Of a stretch of DNA of 7,302 nucleotides, positions 1 to 6,037 are shown piece after piece (position 1 is the stretch's first letter; every line of letters starts with the position of its first letter). Both the position numbers and the translations under genes were made by a program. The notes beneath the pieces were generated by a model. That model ran no database searches, was not told where the DNA came from, and worked only from the letters and a program-made list of their open reading frames with translations. This stretch comes from JAHBVH01 sp034437715 (GTDB taxonomy: Bacteria; Chloroflexota; Anaerolineae; Caldilineales; Caldilineaceae). The stretch covers positions 1 through 7,302 of the forward strand of contig DAOTTR010000054.1 in the NCBI GenBank assembly GCA_034437715.1. Reading direction: 5' to 3'.

Positions 1-515
1 ACTACGTGCGCAAGCACATCTTTGCGCCGGTTGGCATGACACATTCCGACTTCTTGCGCATGGATCAGGTCAACGAGCATGTGGCCGAGGGCAGTGATCC
101 GATCTACGACGAGGACAAAACGATCATTGGTTGGAAGCGCAACATCTATGCCTACCCGCCGATTGGCTCGCCCGATGGCGGTGCCTATGTCACCGCCGGC
201 GATTTGGATCGCTTTTTGCGGGCGGTGCAGCGCGGGCAGTTGCTTTCGCCAGAACTGACGGCGGCCTTTTTTACGCCACAAGCGCATTGGCAAAGCAACG
301 ATGAATGGAAGACGTACTTTGGCTATGGTTTAAAGTTCTATGTTGACCCCGCCGGGCAGACGGTTTGTTATCAGAAGGAAGGCAGCAATGCTGGCGTCAG
401 TGGTGTCATTCGCCACTTCCCCAAAGAGGACATCAACCTTGTTATTCTCTCGAACATGGAGGATGGGGCGTGGGAACCGCTGTGGGCAATTCACAAAATG
501 ATCACTGAAATTTAG
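1..515 (+). CDS. Serine beta-lactamase / penicillin-binding-like hydrolase, 3' part (5' end outside window)
   Basis: The reading frame is open from the left edge (first full codon at base 3), so the GTG at 6 is not a believable start. The visible 170 residues begin YVRKHIFAPVGMTHSDF, the conserved segment that follows the active site in class C beta-lactamase/S12 serine hydrolases (usually written HIF.PLGM). Next come SPDGGAYVTAGDLDRFL (bases about 168-215), also typical, and a C-terminal QKEGSNAGVSG (bases 372-404). The last occupies the place of the family's KTG/HTG box, here KEG. The SxxK nucleophile and YxN motif lie upstream and cannot be checked. In this family the enzymes hydrolyse esters, amides or D-amino peptides; very few are true beta-lactamases, so no resistance role should be assumed. 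The stop is TAG at 513-515, followed by a 39-bp gap to the methyltransferase. Family assignment is good; substrate is unknown. Confidence 0.85.
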   Translation, partial: YVRKHIFAPVGMTHSDFLRMDQVNEHVAEGSDPIYDEDKTIIGWKRNIYAYPPIGSPDGGAYVTAGDLDRFLRAVQRGQLLSPELTAAFFTPQAHWQSNDEWKTYFGYGLKFYVDPAGQTVCYQKEGSNAGVSGVIRHFPKEDINLVILSNMEDGAWEPLWAIHKMITEI

Positions 516-540
516 TCGCCAACTGAAAAGATCGGCTACC

Positions 541-545
541 GGGAG
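541..545 (+). promoter_or_regulatory. Ribosome binding site for the first methyltransferase
   Basis: GGGAG lies 9 nt before the ATG at 555. It supports that start over the nearby out-of-frame ATG at 559. Confidence 0.6.
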
Positions 546-554
546 ACGAACAAA

Positions 555-1349
555 ATGAATGAACCCGTACAAACCTGGCACTACGGCTTGATGGCGCGCC
601 ATTGGGCCGAGAACAATACCACCGGCCCGGAAATCGCCTACTTTCAGCAGCAAATTGAGCAGTACGGGCAGCCGGCATTGGACGCTGGGTGTGGCACGGG
701 CCGTTTGCTCATTCCCTTCTTGCGCGCTGGCTTGGACGTGGATGGCTGTGACATCTCTGGCGATATGTTGACCTACTGCCGACAAAGTGCCGAGCGTGAG
801 GGCTTCTCCCCCAAGTTATATCAGCAGGCGTTACACGATCTCGATCTGCCGCGCCAATACCAAACGATTGTGGCCTGTGGCGTAATCGGCGTCGGTGTCA
901 GTCGCCAGCAGGACTTTGTGGCGCTGCAACGGCTCTATGACCAGCTCTTGCCGGGCGGCATGTTGATCCTGGATGGTCTGCCCGCCTACGCCGAAGCCCA
1001 GCTCTGGCCGCTTTGGCGCAAGGATGCCCGCAGCCACTTGCCCGCACCCTGGTCCGAAGAGATTGGCAAAGCCCCCGCCGATGGGCGTGAATACGAACTT
1101 CACTACCGTCTGGTCGCGCTAGATCCACTCGCACAACGTACTGTCGACGAGCTGCGCACGCTGCTGTTCAAAGACGGGCAACTGGTCGCCGACGATATCT
1201 ATACGCTCCAGTCAACCTATTACTTTTGCCATGAAATGCAGTTGTTGCTGGAAAAAGCAGGGTTTACGGTTGAGGCGATCAAGGGTGATTTTACCGATGC
1301 CGACGTGACCGCTGAGCATGATGCCATCGTCTATTTCGCCAGGAAATAG
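555..1349 (+). CDS. Class I SAM-dependent methyltransferase
   Basis: This 264-residue cytoplasmic protein has a Rossmann-type methyltransferase core. Motif I, ALDAGCGTGR, is at residues 41-50 and binds SAM. An acidic residue ends the second strand (VDGCDIS, Asp66 region). LLPGGMLILDG at residues 131-141 is the usual post-core 'LxPGG' strand. The C-terminal third contains an insert-rich region ending in LEKAGFTVEAIKGDF, typical of 'class I SAM-dependent methyltransferase' proteins that act on small molecules. No signal peptide or membrane segment is visible. The ATG at 555 is chosen because of the GGGAG site upstream and because the N-terminus is of normal length. The gene follows the hydrolase fragment by 39 bp in the same direction and may share its transcript. 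The acceptor substrate cannot be inferred. Confidence 0.9.
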   Translation: MNEPVQTWHYGLMARHWAENNTTGPEIAYFQQQIEQYGQPALDAGCGTGRLLIPFLRAGLDVDGCDISGDMLTYCRQSAEREGFSPKLYQQALHDLDLPRQYQTIVACGVIGVGVSRQQDFVALQRLYDQLLPGGMLILDGLPAYAEAQLWPLWRKDARSHLPAPWSEEIGKAPADGREYELHYRLVALDPLAQRTVDELRTLLFKDGQLVADDIYTLQSTYYFCHEMQLLLEKAGFTVEAIKGDFTDADVTAEHDAIVYFARK

Positions 1350-1395
1350 TCGGCTGCCCTCATCACATCACCGCAGGTTGGTCTTATGCACATAT

Positions 1396-1400
1396 AAGGA
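1396..1400 (+). promoter_or_regulatory. Ribosome binding site for the second methyltransferase
   Basis: AAGGA lies 8 nt before the ATG at 1409, at the end of a 59-bp intergenic gap. No convincing -35/-10 pair with normal spacing was seen in that gap. Confidence 0.6.
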
Positions 1401-1408
1401 TCCCTTCG

Positions 1409-2194
1409 ATGCAAATAGAGGATTTGAACAAAGCCGCTTGGGACCATGCCGTTGACAGTGGCGTGAATCCCTACACGCAAGTGGTTTCTGCACAACAAGT
1501 CGCCGCCGCGCAACAGGGAACGTGGTCACTCTATCTGAGCGATTGTATTCCGGTTCCCAAAGCTTGGTTTCCTGCGCTTGCGGGGTGCAAAGTGCTCTGT
1601 TTGGCTGCCGGTGGTGGACAGCAAGCCCCCATTTTTGCCGCGCTCGGGGCCTTAGTTACCTCTTTGGATGTGTCGCCGAAGCAACTCGCCCTTGATCACT
1701 TGGTGGCGGAACGGGAAAAGCTGTCCATCACGCTTGTGCAAGGCGACATGGCCGATTTGTCGGCGTTTGGCGACGGCGGCTTTGAGCTGATCTTTAATCC
1801 ACCCTCCACCTTATTCGTACCCGATTTAGCACCGATTTGGCGCGAATGTTATCGCGTCCTCAGCCCTGGCGGGGTGATGATGACCGGTTTTATGAATCCC
1901 GATGAGTTTATTTTTGACGACAGCGCGTTGGATGATGAGGGCCTTTTTGTGGTGAAACATCCGTTGCCGTATATCGAACATACCACGCTAAGTCAGGCCG
2001 CGCTGGCCGAGCGCATCCGCCATCAGGAAATGTTTCATTTCAGCCACACGATGGAAGCACAGCTAGGCGGATTGACACAGGCCGGCTTTGTCCTAACCGG
2101 CTTCTATGAAGATCGCCGGTCGGAAGCCGATGGCAATCCAATTCGCCACTACATGCCCAGCTATTTTGTCGCGCGCGCTTGGAAATTGGCATGA
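1409..2194 (+). CDS. Class I SAM-dependent methyltransferase (second, unrelated subfamily)
   Basis: This is a 261-residue methyltransferase starting MQIEDLNKAAWDHAV. Motif I is KVLCLAAGGGQQAP (residues 61-74). SLDVSPKQL (85-93) carries the acidic residue expected to bind the SAM ribose, and QGDMADL (111-117) contacts the adenine. WRECYRVLSPGGVMMTGF (144-161) is the post-core signature. Residues 129-134 read FNPPST where, from memory, relatives more often have a P-V-S type sequence. The NPP resembles the catalytic loop of N-methyltransferases, but its position in this subfamily makes that reading uncertain. The gene differs clearly from the upstream methyltransferase outside the fold, so the two are not a recent duplication. 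Its TGA stop (2192-2194) overlaps the ATG of the downstream hydrolase, indicating co-transcription and probable translational coupling. Confidence 0.9.
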   Translation: MQIEDLNKAAWDHAVDSGVNPYTQVVSAQQVAAAQQGTWSLYLSDCIPVPKAWFPALAGCKVLCLAAGGGQQAPIFAALGALVTSLDVSPKQLALDHLVAEREKLSITLVQGDMADLSAFGDGGFELIFNPPSTLFVPDLAPIWRECYRVLSPGGVMMTGFMNPDEFIFDDSALDDEGLFVVKHPLPYIEHTTLSQAALAERIRHQEMFHFSHTMEAQLGGLTQAGFVLTGFYEDRRSEADGNPIRHYMPSYFVARAWKLA

Positions 2195-3129
2195 AAGATG
2201 ATGAAATGACACTCACAAAGTTACGCCAACAGATCAGCGATTTTTTGGCGTTCACAATTCCCGACATGCCTGTCCACTTTGTCACTCACCAAGTGGTTGA
2301 AGAGCAGGGTTATCGCCGGCTGCGTATCAGTTACCCAAGCCCAGAAGGCGATCAGATCCAAGCCTTTCTCCTGCTGCCGGCTGGCGATGCGCCTTTTCCG
2401 GCGGTGCTTGTGCATCATCAGCACAACGGTCAGCGGCACCTGGGCAAAAGTGAAGTCTGTGGTCTGGTGGGCGATCCCTTACAGGCATTTGGTCCAGCCC
2501 TGGCCCAACAAGGGGTGATTGTCTTGGCACCCGACTCGATCTGTTTTGAAGATCGACGCCACAATCGCACTGGGACCGAGGCCGATGAAGCCGATGTGGA
2601 GCAACATTACAACCAGATGTGTTACCGACTCGTGCGCGGTGATACGCTCATGCGCAAGGTGTTGAGCGACTCGGCCCAAGGCATCTCTCTGCTACGCACC
2701 TGTGCCCAAGTTGATCCGCAACGCATTGGGCTGCTTGGGCATTCCTACGGCGGCAATACTGTGCTATTTCATGCTGCTCTGGATGAGCGGATTCGTTTTG
2801 CCTGTGCCAGTGGTGCGGCCTGCACCTATCAATACAAGCTGGCGCAGCAGCTTGGCATTGAGATGGCCGAAGTGATTCCCGGCTTTGCCCTGCAGTACGA
2901 CATCCCAGATCTGGTGGCCTGCTTCGCCCCGCGACCAGTCTTGATCGTATCCGCCACCCATGACGCGGCCTCGCAAGATGCCGACAAAATTGTGGCCAAC
3001 GCCCAAACAACATGCGCTGCAATGGGCGTTGGTACGCACATCGAACACAACCGCTACGCTGGCGAACATGCGTTAACGCAAGCACGATTTGATGATATTC
3101 TGCATTGGCTGGCTCAACGTGTAGGGTGA
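2191..3129 (+). CDS. Alpha/beta hydrolase, dienelactone-hydrolase / acyl-esterase-like
   Basis: This 312-residue cytoplasmic alpha/beta hydrolase has a complete putative catalytic triad. The nucleophile is Ser185 in GLLGHSYGG, the acid is Asp258 in VSATHDAAS, and the base is His293 in YAGEHAL. The N-terminal region has LLLPAGDAPFPAVLVHHQHNG (an oxyanion-side strand with an unusual HHQHNG), then VIVLAPDSICFEDRR. Both are hallmarks of a dienelactone-hydrolase/prolyl-oligopeptidase-like subgroup whose natural substrate is usually unknown. The start is placed at the ATG at 2191, which forms an ATGA overlap with the preceding methyltransferase and has GGAA at 2181-2184 as a modest ribosome binding site. 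An in-frame TTG at 2179 would add four residues and is less likely. ATG 2206 is another possible start. The product may hydrolyse an ester or lactone related to the methyltransferase's product, but that is inferred from coupling only. Confidence 0.88.
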   Translation: MKDDEMTLTKLRQQISDFLAFTIPDMPVHFVTHQVVEEQGYRRLRISYPSPEGDQIQAFLLLPAGDAPFPAVLVHHQHNGQRHLGKSEVCGLVGDPLQAFGPALAQQGVIVLAPDSICFEDRRHNRTGTEADEADVEQHYNQMCYRLVRGDTLMRKVLSDSAQGISLLRTCAQVDPQRIGLLGHSYGGNTVLFHAALDERIRFACASGAACTYQYKLAQQLGIEMAEVIPGFALQYDIPDLVACFAPRPVLIVSATHDAASQDADKIVANAQTTCAAMGVGTHIEHNRYAGEHALTQARFDDILHWLAQRVG

Positions 3130-3172
3130 CAGTTATATTTGGTCAATCAAGAAACGGACAACGTAATGATGG

Positions 3173-3685
3173 ATGGCGGAATCCCATACCTTACCCAATC
3201 AGATTATCACAAAGATGCTTGACGTGATTGAAGCGCTCGCACCGGAACAGGAGGCGATTTGGTCACACTGCATTTTGAGAGAGTTCAATATCGGATATCC
3301 GGATAAAGCGCGCAAGGATGAGGATGGGACGGTCACCTGCGGTTGGGCCCTGCTACATGCCTTGGAACATGCCTACTTGCACCTTGGCCATCTACAATTA
3401 ACCTGCCAGATGTGGAGGCAAGGGGGAGAAGTACAGCGTATTGGCACGGGATCAGCCCCACCGCTGGCAAGGATACACAGCCCGCCGGCAGGGTTTGGTG
3501 CTATCGGGAAGATGCCGCGGGACAACACTTGGTCGGTCGTTTTCCAGCGTGATGCAACAGATGACAGGTTATCAAGCGAGCGCAAAGTCAGTATATTGGC
3601 GTTTGTCAGGGGTGTGAAAGGCCAGCACAATATCTTCTTTGGGTACGCCAGCCGCGAGCAAACTTGCCGCAATGGGCTGGTTTGA
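3173..3685 (+). pseudogene. DinB-like (four-helix-bundle) protein fragment with unrelated 3' extension
   Basis: The open frame is 170 codons, but only the first part (3173 to about 3420) looks like a known protein. LDVIEALAPEQEAIW is followed by TVTCGWALLHALEHAYLHLGH and LQLTCQMW, which matches the last two helices of DinB/DUF664-type proteins (W-LLH-x-LEH-x3-H-x-GH-x-x-L-T-x-x-W). Full DinB proteins are about 150-170 residues and begin with a further helix pair and a metal-binding histidine; that half is missing here. There is no room for it in the 43-bp gap after the hydrolase. Past about 3420 the frame is low-complexity and unrecognised, and its last 114 bp lie antisense to xisI, so the stop at 3685 is probably accidental. 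No strong ribosome binding site was seen; ATG at 3215 is an alternative start. It is most likely a decayed remnant, although a short expressed protein cannot be excluded. Confidence 0.55.
3421..3571. other. Unassigned sequence between the DinB-like fragment and xisI
   Basis: This stretch of about 150 bp has no gene I can recognise. All three plus frames are partly open. One of them gives a short peptide ending QHLVGRFPA with a stop at 3550-3552, which could be the tail of a lost gene, but it has no start of its own and no family I can name. No terminator hairpin or repeat was seen. Confidence 0.4.
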
Positions 3686-3907
3686 GGTGTCTTCTTCGAT
3701 ATAAATTTTGTTGTTCTCTAAGCGGAGATGATAAATGGAGCCATGCACTCGACGGCGACGATCCCAGCCGATATATATCAGTTGGTAGCTGTGATGTTCA
3801 TCATCAAAGACAAGGAGCGGCGTAATATCACCATGTGAAGGCTTGTGTTGCCCATCTTCTTGTAAAATTGTTTTGATGATCGTTGCATAGTGAGTTAGCT
3901 TATCCAT
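3572..3907 (-). CDS. xisI: XisI family protein (element excision controlling factor)
   Basis: This 111-residue protein matches the XisI family (Pfam XisI, PF08869) along its whole length. It starts MDKLTHYATIIKTILQE and has KPSHGDITPLLVFD (22-35), YQLIYIGWDRRRRVHG (41-56), LRLENNKIYIEEDTSNQPIA (61-80) and GVPKEDIVLAFHTPDKRQYTDFALA to the end. Family length is about 110-115, so it appears complete. XisI was first named as a factor needed for fdxN-element excision in heterocyst-forming cyanobacteria. XisH-XisI pairs are also common away from that element, in cyanobacteria and Chloroflexota, where their role is unknown. A strong Shine-Dalgarno, GGAGGAG (3916-3922, read on the minus strand), lies 8 nt before the ATG. 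The start lies inside the end of the xisH remnant (13-bp overlap), the usual arrangement of the pair. Its partner is broken, so this is an orphan copy. Confidence 0.93.
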   Translation of the reverse strand: MDKLTHYATIIKTILQEDGQHKPSHGDITPLLVFDDEHHSYQLIYIGWDRRRRVHGSIYHLRLENNKIYIEEDTSNQPIAASLLAAGVPKEDIVLAFHTPDKRQYTDFALA

Positions 3908-4049
3908 TCGGTAATCTCCTCCAGATCAGCATCGACAACGATGAGCTTGATATGGTTGACATCCAGCAATATCCGCCCAGAAATGTCACCCAACCAGCTT
4001 TACTCAAGGCATTTTTTACCGGGTGATGAAGATAGTCTAGTCTTGGCAT
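3895..4049 (-). pseudogene. xisH: xisH remnant: N- and C-terminal ends with the central nuclease-like domain deleted
   Basis: Two pieces of an XisH protein (Pfam PF08814) can be read upstream of xisI. From the ATG at 4047-4049 (minus strand) the frame reads MPRLDYLHHPVKNALSKAGW and VT, the characteristic XisH N-terminus, ending near base 3984. In a different frame, from about 3972 to the TAA at 3895-3897, it reads ILLDVNHIKL then IVVDADLEEITEWIS, the XisH C-terminus. The roughly 80-90 residues normally between them, which carry the PD-(D/E)XK-type nuclease core (family knowledge), are absent, and the junction is frameshifted. Read straight through from the ATG, the frame ends at TAA 3900-3902 as a 49-residue peptide. 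Stop and frame placement relative to xisI are intact, so an ancestral xisH-xisI operon is clear. A functional nuclease cannot be made from this copy. Confidence 0.85.
3916..3922 (-). promoter_or_regulatory. Shine-Dalgarno of xisI, inside the xisH 3' end
   Basis: On the minus strand this reads GGAGGAG, 8 nt before the xisI ATG (3905-3907). It lies within codons for the xisH C-terminus (DLEEIT). Its survival explains how xisI could still be translated although xisH is broken. Confidence 0.75.
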
Positions 4050-4092
4050 ACAACCATAATACCATAGCTTTTTAGCAAAGGGAAGGCAGACG

Positions 4093-4100
4093 GCAATGTC
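4093..4100. repeat. Left 8-bp direct repeat (target site duplication) of the MITE-like element
   Basis: GCAATGTC here is repeated exactly at 4224-4231, directly outside the two ends of the palindromic element. Eight bases is a common duplication length for several DDE transposase families. Confidence 0.8.
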
Positions 4101-4223
4101 GGGTGCGTCCTAAGAAAGGGGCGAGGTTCGCAACGTCCCCGGCACAGGCGGGTAAATCGTACGCTGACGAACCAATGTTTCGCCTGTGCCGGGGACGTTA
4201 GCCCCAAAATTGGGACGCACCCC
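4101..4223. mobile_element. MITE-like non-coding palindromic element, 123 bp
   Basis: The ends are inverted repeats: GGGTGCGTCC at 4101-4110 against GGACGCACCC at 4213-4222. GGGGC (4118-4122) pairs with GCCCC (4201-4205). A perfect 19-bp inner arm at 4132-4150 (AACGTCCCCGGCACAGGCG) pairs with 4181-4199. The 30-nt centre (4151-4180) contains the palindrome CGTACG. The two arms differ by an 8-nt length offset between the GGGGC box and the inner stem. Flanking GCAATGTC duplications mark insertion. No coding frame is present, so a transposase from elsewhere in the genome would be needed for movement. It lies in the divergent gap between the xisH remnant and the acetyltransferase gene, 43 bp and 35 bp (27 bp beyond the right duplication) from their starts. 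It is not a Rho-independent terminator, since no T tract follows either arm. It may still affect transcripts by forming a strong hairpin. Confidence 0.8.
4132..4199. repeat. Perfect 19-bp inverted repeat forming the core hairpin of the element
   Basis: The arms 4132-4150 and 4181-4199 are exact reverse complements around a 30-nt loop. The stem is GC-rich and would be very stable in RNA or as a DNA cruciform. Confidence 0.9.
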
Positions 4224-4231
4224 GCAATGTC
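4224..4231. repeat. Right 8-bp direct repeat (target site duplication) of the MITE-like element
   Basis: This is the second copy of GCAATGTC, identical to 4093-4100. Confidence 0.8.
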
Positions 4232-4243
4232 AACACATGATAC

Positions 4244-4248
4244 AGAGG
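4244..4248 (+). promoter_or_regulatory. Ribosome binding site for the acetyltransferase gene
   Basis: AGAGG lies 10 nt before the ATG at 4259 and only 12 nt after the right duplication of the mobile element. Little room remains between the element and this gene for the native promoter. Confidence 0.55.
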
Positions 4249-4258
4249 TACACCCAAA

Positions 4259-5212
4259 ATGACCCTTTCACGCGTAGAACAGGCTGCCCGCAATAATGCG
4301 ATTTGGTGCGATACCATCTGCCGTGCCCATGGCGCTGCTGGTGAGTTCCATGCCGATCTATGGTTCAATCGCAACCCCGTTCCCCGTTTCTATCCAAACG
4401 TGGTCACCCTTTCTAACCAGCGCCCTGCCGCCGCACAGCTTGCGCATGTGCAAGAATTGGTCGCTGCGATTCTGCCCGACCATTGGGCCATCAAAGATAG
4501 CTTCGCTGAACTGGATTTGGCTGCACTCGCCTTCCAGCTTTTCTTTGAAGCCACTTGGATCTGGCGCGCACCGTCCGCACCTTTGCCAAAGGCGCACGAT
4601 CACGGCATCCAATGGGTTCGCCTCCAAGACGAGGCGCAGCTGGCGCAATGGGAAAGCGCATGGAGTAGGAACCCTGCCAATAATTCATCAACCCAACAGC
4701 CGCGGCTCTTTCTGCCCGCGCTGCTGGCTGACCCAAATGTTGCTTTCATCGCCGCCTACCAAGGGAGAGAAATGATTGCGGGTGCTATCGCCAATCACAC
4801 CGATACGGTGGTTGGCTTGTCCAATCTCTTTGCACCCGCCGCAGATAGCGAATCCTTTTGGGCCGGCTGCGCGGCGACCGCCCAGGCTACTTTCCCAGGA
4901 TACCCGCTGGTGGGCTATGAAAGCGGCCTAGACCTGGCGCGCGCCGAGGCTGTAGGTTTTGAGAAACTGCAAACCTTGCGCGTCTGGGCTAGCCGTAACC
5001 TGGGTGCCGTCCAATACCGAAAGCAGGCTACGGAACATGGAACAAGCGATCAAAGATCGTTATCACCCGGCCATTTTGCAGGAAGCCATGCAACGATATG
5101 GCGTTACGAACGCGCTCATGCAACCGCTCGAATCGGTGGAGAATTTCGTCTATGCCTTCGAGCGCGCGCCCCAGGGGACCATTTTGCGCATCAGTCACAG
5201 TCTGCGCCGTAG
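4259..5212 (+). CDS. GNAT-like N-acetyltransferase with probable stop-loss C-terminal extension
   Basis: The frame encodes 317 residues. The N-terminal part (residues 8-50, AARNNAIWCDTICRAHG ... FNRNPVPRFYPNVVTL) matches a family of acetyltransferase-like proteins found in Gram-positives, Streptomyces and Chloroflexota. Residues about 118-243 form a weak GNAT fold: VAFIAAYQGREMIAGAIANH is the central strand pair, VVGLSNLF precedes the acetyl-CoA region, and GFEKLQTLRVW is the usual last strand. The canonical Q/RxxGxG/A loop is not obvious, so catalytic activity is unproven. Residues after about 243 look nothing like the family. From residue 260 the frame simply reads through the kinase gene in another phase (176-bp overlap, 5037-5212). 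The natural end was probably near base 4990. The start at 4259 has a good ribosome binding site. It is first in an operon with the kinase and oxidoreductase. Confidence 0.8.
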   Translation: MTLSRVEQAARNNAIWCDTICRAHGAAGEFHADLWFNRNPVPRFYPNVVTLSNQRPAAAQLAHVQELVAAILPDHWAIKDSFAELDLAALAFQLFFEATWIWRAPSAPLPKAHDHGIQWVRLQDEAQLAQWESAWSRNPANNSSTQQPRLFLPALLADPNVAFIAAYQGREMIAGAIANHTDTVVGLSNLFAPAADSESFWAGCAATAQATFPGYPLVGYESGLDLARAEAVGFEKLQTLRVWASRNLGAVQYRKQATEHGTSDQRSLSPGHFAGSHATIWRYERAHATARIGGEFRLCLRARAPGDHFAHQSQSAP

Positions 5213-6035
5213 CGCAGCGCTGATTCAAGGCGAAGTCGATTGGATCAACTATTTGGCAGCGGGTGGCGTTGCCGTGGCTAGGGCGGTTCTGTCCGTGCGC
5301 GGGCAACTGGTAGAAGAGATTGACGATGGCGCGGGTGGACAATTTCTGGCGACAGCCTTTGTCAAAGCCGAGGGTCAGCCGCCCTGGGATCTGTGGACGC
5401 CGACACTGTTTGCGCGCTACGGCCAGTTGATCGGCAGCATCCATGCGCTGACAGAACACTATCAGCCCACTGCTGCGCCCGGCCAGCGCCCGGCGTGGGA
5501 CGATGACCTCTGTGAATTTATCGACCGCTTTCTGCCCGCATCCCAAACGCTGGTGCGGGAAAAGTTTCGGCAGGTCTTTGACCAGTTACAACGCCTGCCC
5601 AAAGCCAAAACGAGCTATGGCCTCATCCATTACGATGCCCACGGCAACAACTTTTTTGTCGACGAAGCGGGTGCCATCACGCTCTTTGATTTTGACGATT
5701 GTGTCTATAGCTGGTTTTGCAATGACATTGCGATCGCACTCTTCTATATCGTGCAAGATGCGGAGGATGCACCCGCCTTTACACAAGAATTTATGACCCA
5801 CTTCTTGCGCGGCTATCAGCAAGCCTATCGCTTAGCGCCGCAATGGTTGCTGGCGATTCCTGCTTTCTTGAAAGTGCGCGAGATTCTGCTCTATGCGGCC
5901 ATGTATCGCGATTTTGATGTGAATCCCATTGATGACGAATGGGCCGCCCGCTTTATGCAGGACCGCCAATCCAAAATCGAGCACGATGTGCCCTGCATTG
6001 ACTTTGATTTTACATCGCTTGCCACCTGTCTATAA
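5037..6035 (+). CDS. Aminoglycoside-phosphotransferase-fold kinase (APH/choline kinase family)
   Basis: This 332-residue kinase-like protein transfers a phosphate from ATP to a small molecule, by family. The N-lobe has ESVENFVYAFE (residues 32-42, nucleotide loop), ILRISHS (49-55, with Arg51 at about the place of the usual ATP-binding lysine) and EVDWINYLAAGG (66-77, helix C). The catalytic loop is YGLIHYDAHGNNFF (194-207), i.e. HxDxHxxN with His198, Asp200, His202 and Asn205. The metal-binding motif is LFDFDDC (216-222, Asp218). All key positions are present, so it should be active; length is normal. Relatives are loosely called phosphotransferases; the acceptor (sugar, amino-alcohol or antibiotic) cannot be told. 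The ATG at 5037 starts the family's normal N-terminus (MEQAIKDRYHP); AGG at 5025-5027 and GGA at 5032-5034 are upstream. An in-frame ATG at 4959 lies inside the preceding gene and adds an unrelated 26-residue segment, so it is rejected. The gene ends 13 bp before the oxidoreductase. Confidence 0.9.
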   Translation: MEQAIKDRYHPAILQEAMQRYGVTNALMQPLESVENFVYAFERAPQGTILRISHSLRRSAALIQGEVDWINYLAAGGVAVARAVLSVRGQLVEEIDDGAGGQFLATAFVKAEGQPPWDLWTPTLFARYGQLIGSIHALTEHYQPTAAPGQRPAWDDDLCEFIDRFLPASQTLVREKFRQVFDQLQRLPKAKTSYGLIHYDAHGNNFFVDEAGAITLFDFDDCVYSWFCNDIAIALFYIVQDAEDAPAFTQEFMTHFLRGYQQAYRLAPQWLLAIPAFLKVREILLYAAMYRDFDVNPIDDEWAARFMQDRQSKIEHDVPCIDFDFTSLATCL

Positions 6036-6037
6036 CC

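Noticed and set aside
1..515. Calling the first gene an antibiotic-resistance beta-lactamase.
   Set aside because: The catalytic SxxK and YxN motifs are outside the window and the KTG-equivalent is KEG. The family is mostly esterases and peptidases.
330..785. Minus-strand open frame of 151 codons over the hydrolase and methyltransferase genes.
   Set aside because: It is antisense to two clearly conserved coding regions and has no family resemblance.
2179..2190. TTG start for the hydrolase at 2179.
   Set aside because: The ATG at 2191 is a better codon and forms the classic ATGA overlap with the preceding stop.
3343..3552. Plus-strand open frame ending QHLVGRFPA, as a separate gene.
   Set aside because: Its start lies inside the DinB-like segment in another frame and it has no recognisable domain. 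It is kept only as unassigned sequence.
4101..4223. The palindrome read as a Rho-independent terminator or an integron attC site.
   Set aside because: No T tract follows either arm, and the attC core consensus (RYYYAAC / GTTRRRY) is not met. Flanking direct repeats and inverted ends fit an insertion better.
4959..5036. Upstream extension of the kinase to an in-frame ATG at 4959.
   Set aside because: It lies inside the acetyltransferase coding region and encodes a segment unlike the kinase family. The ATG at 5037 begins the normal N-terminus.
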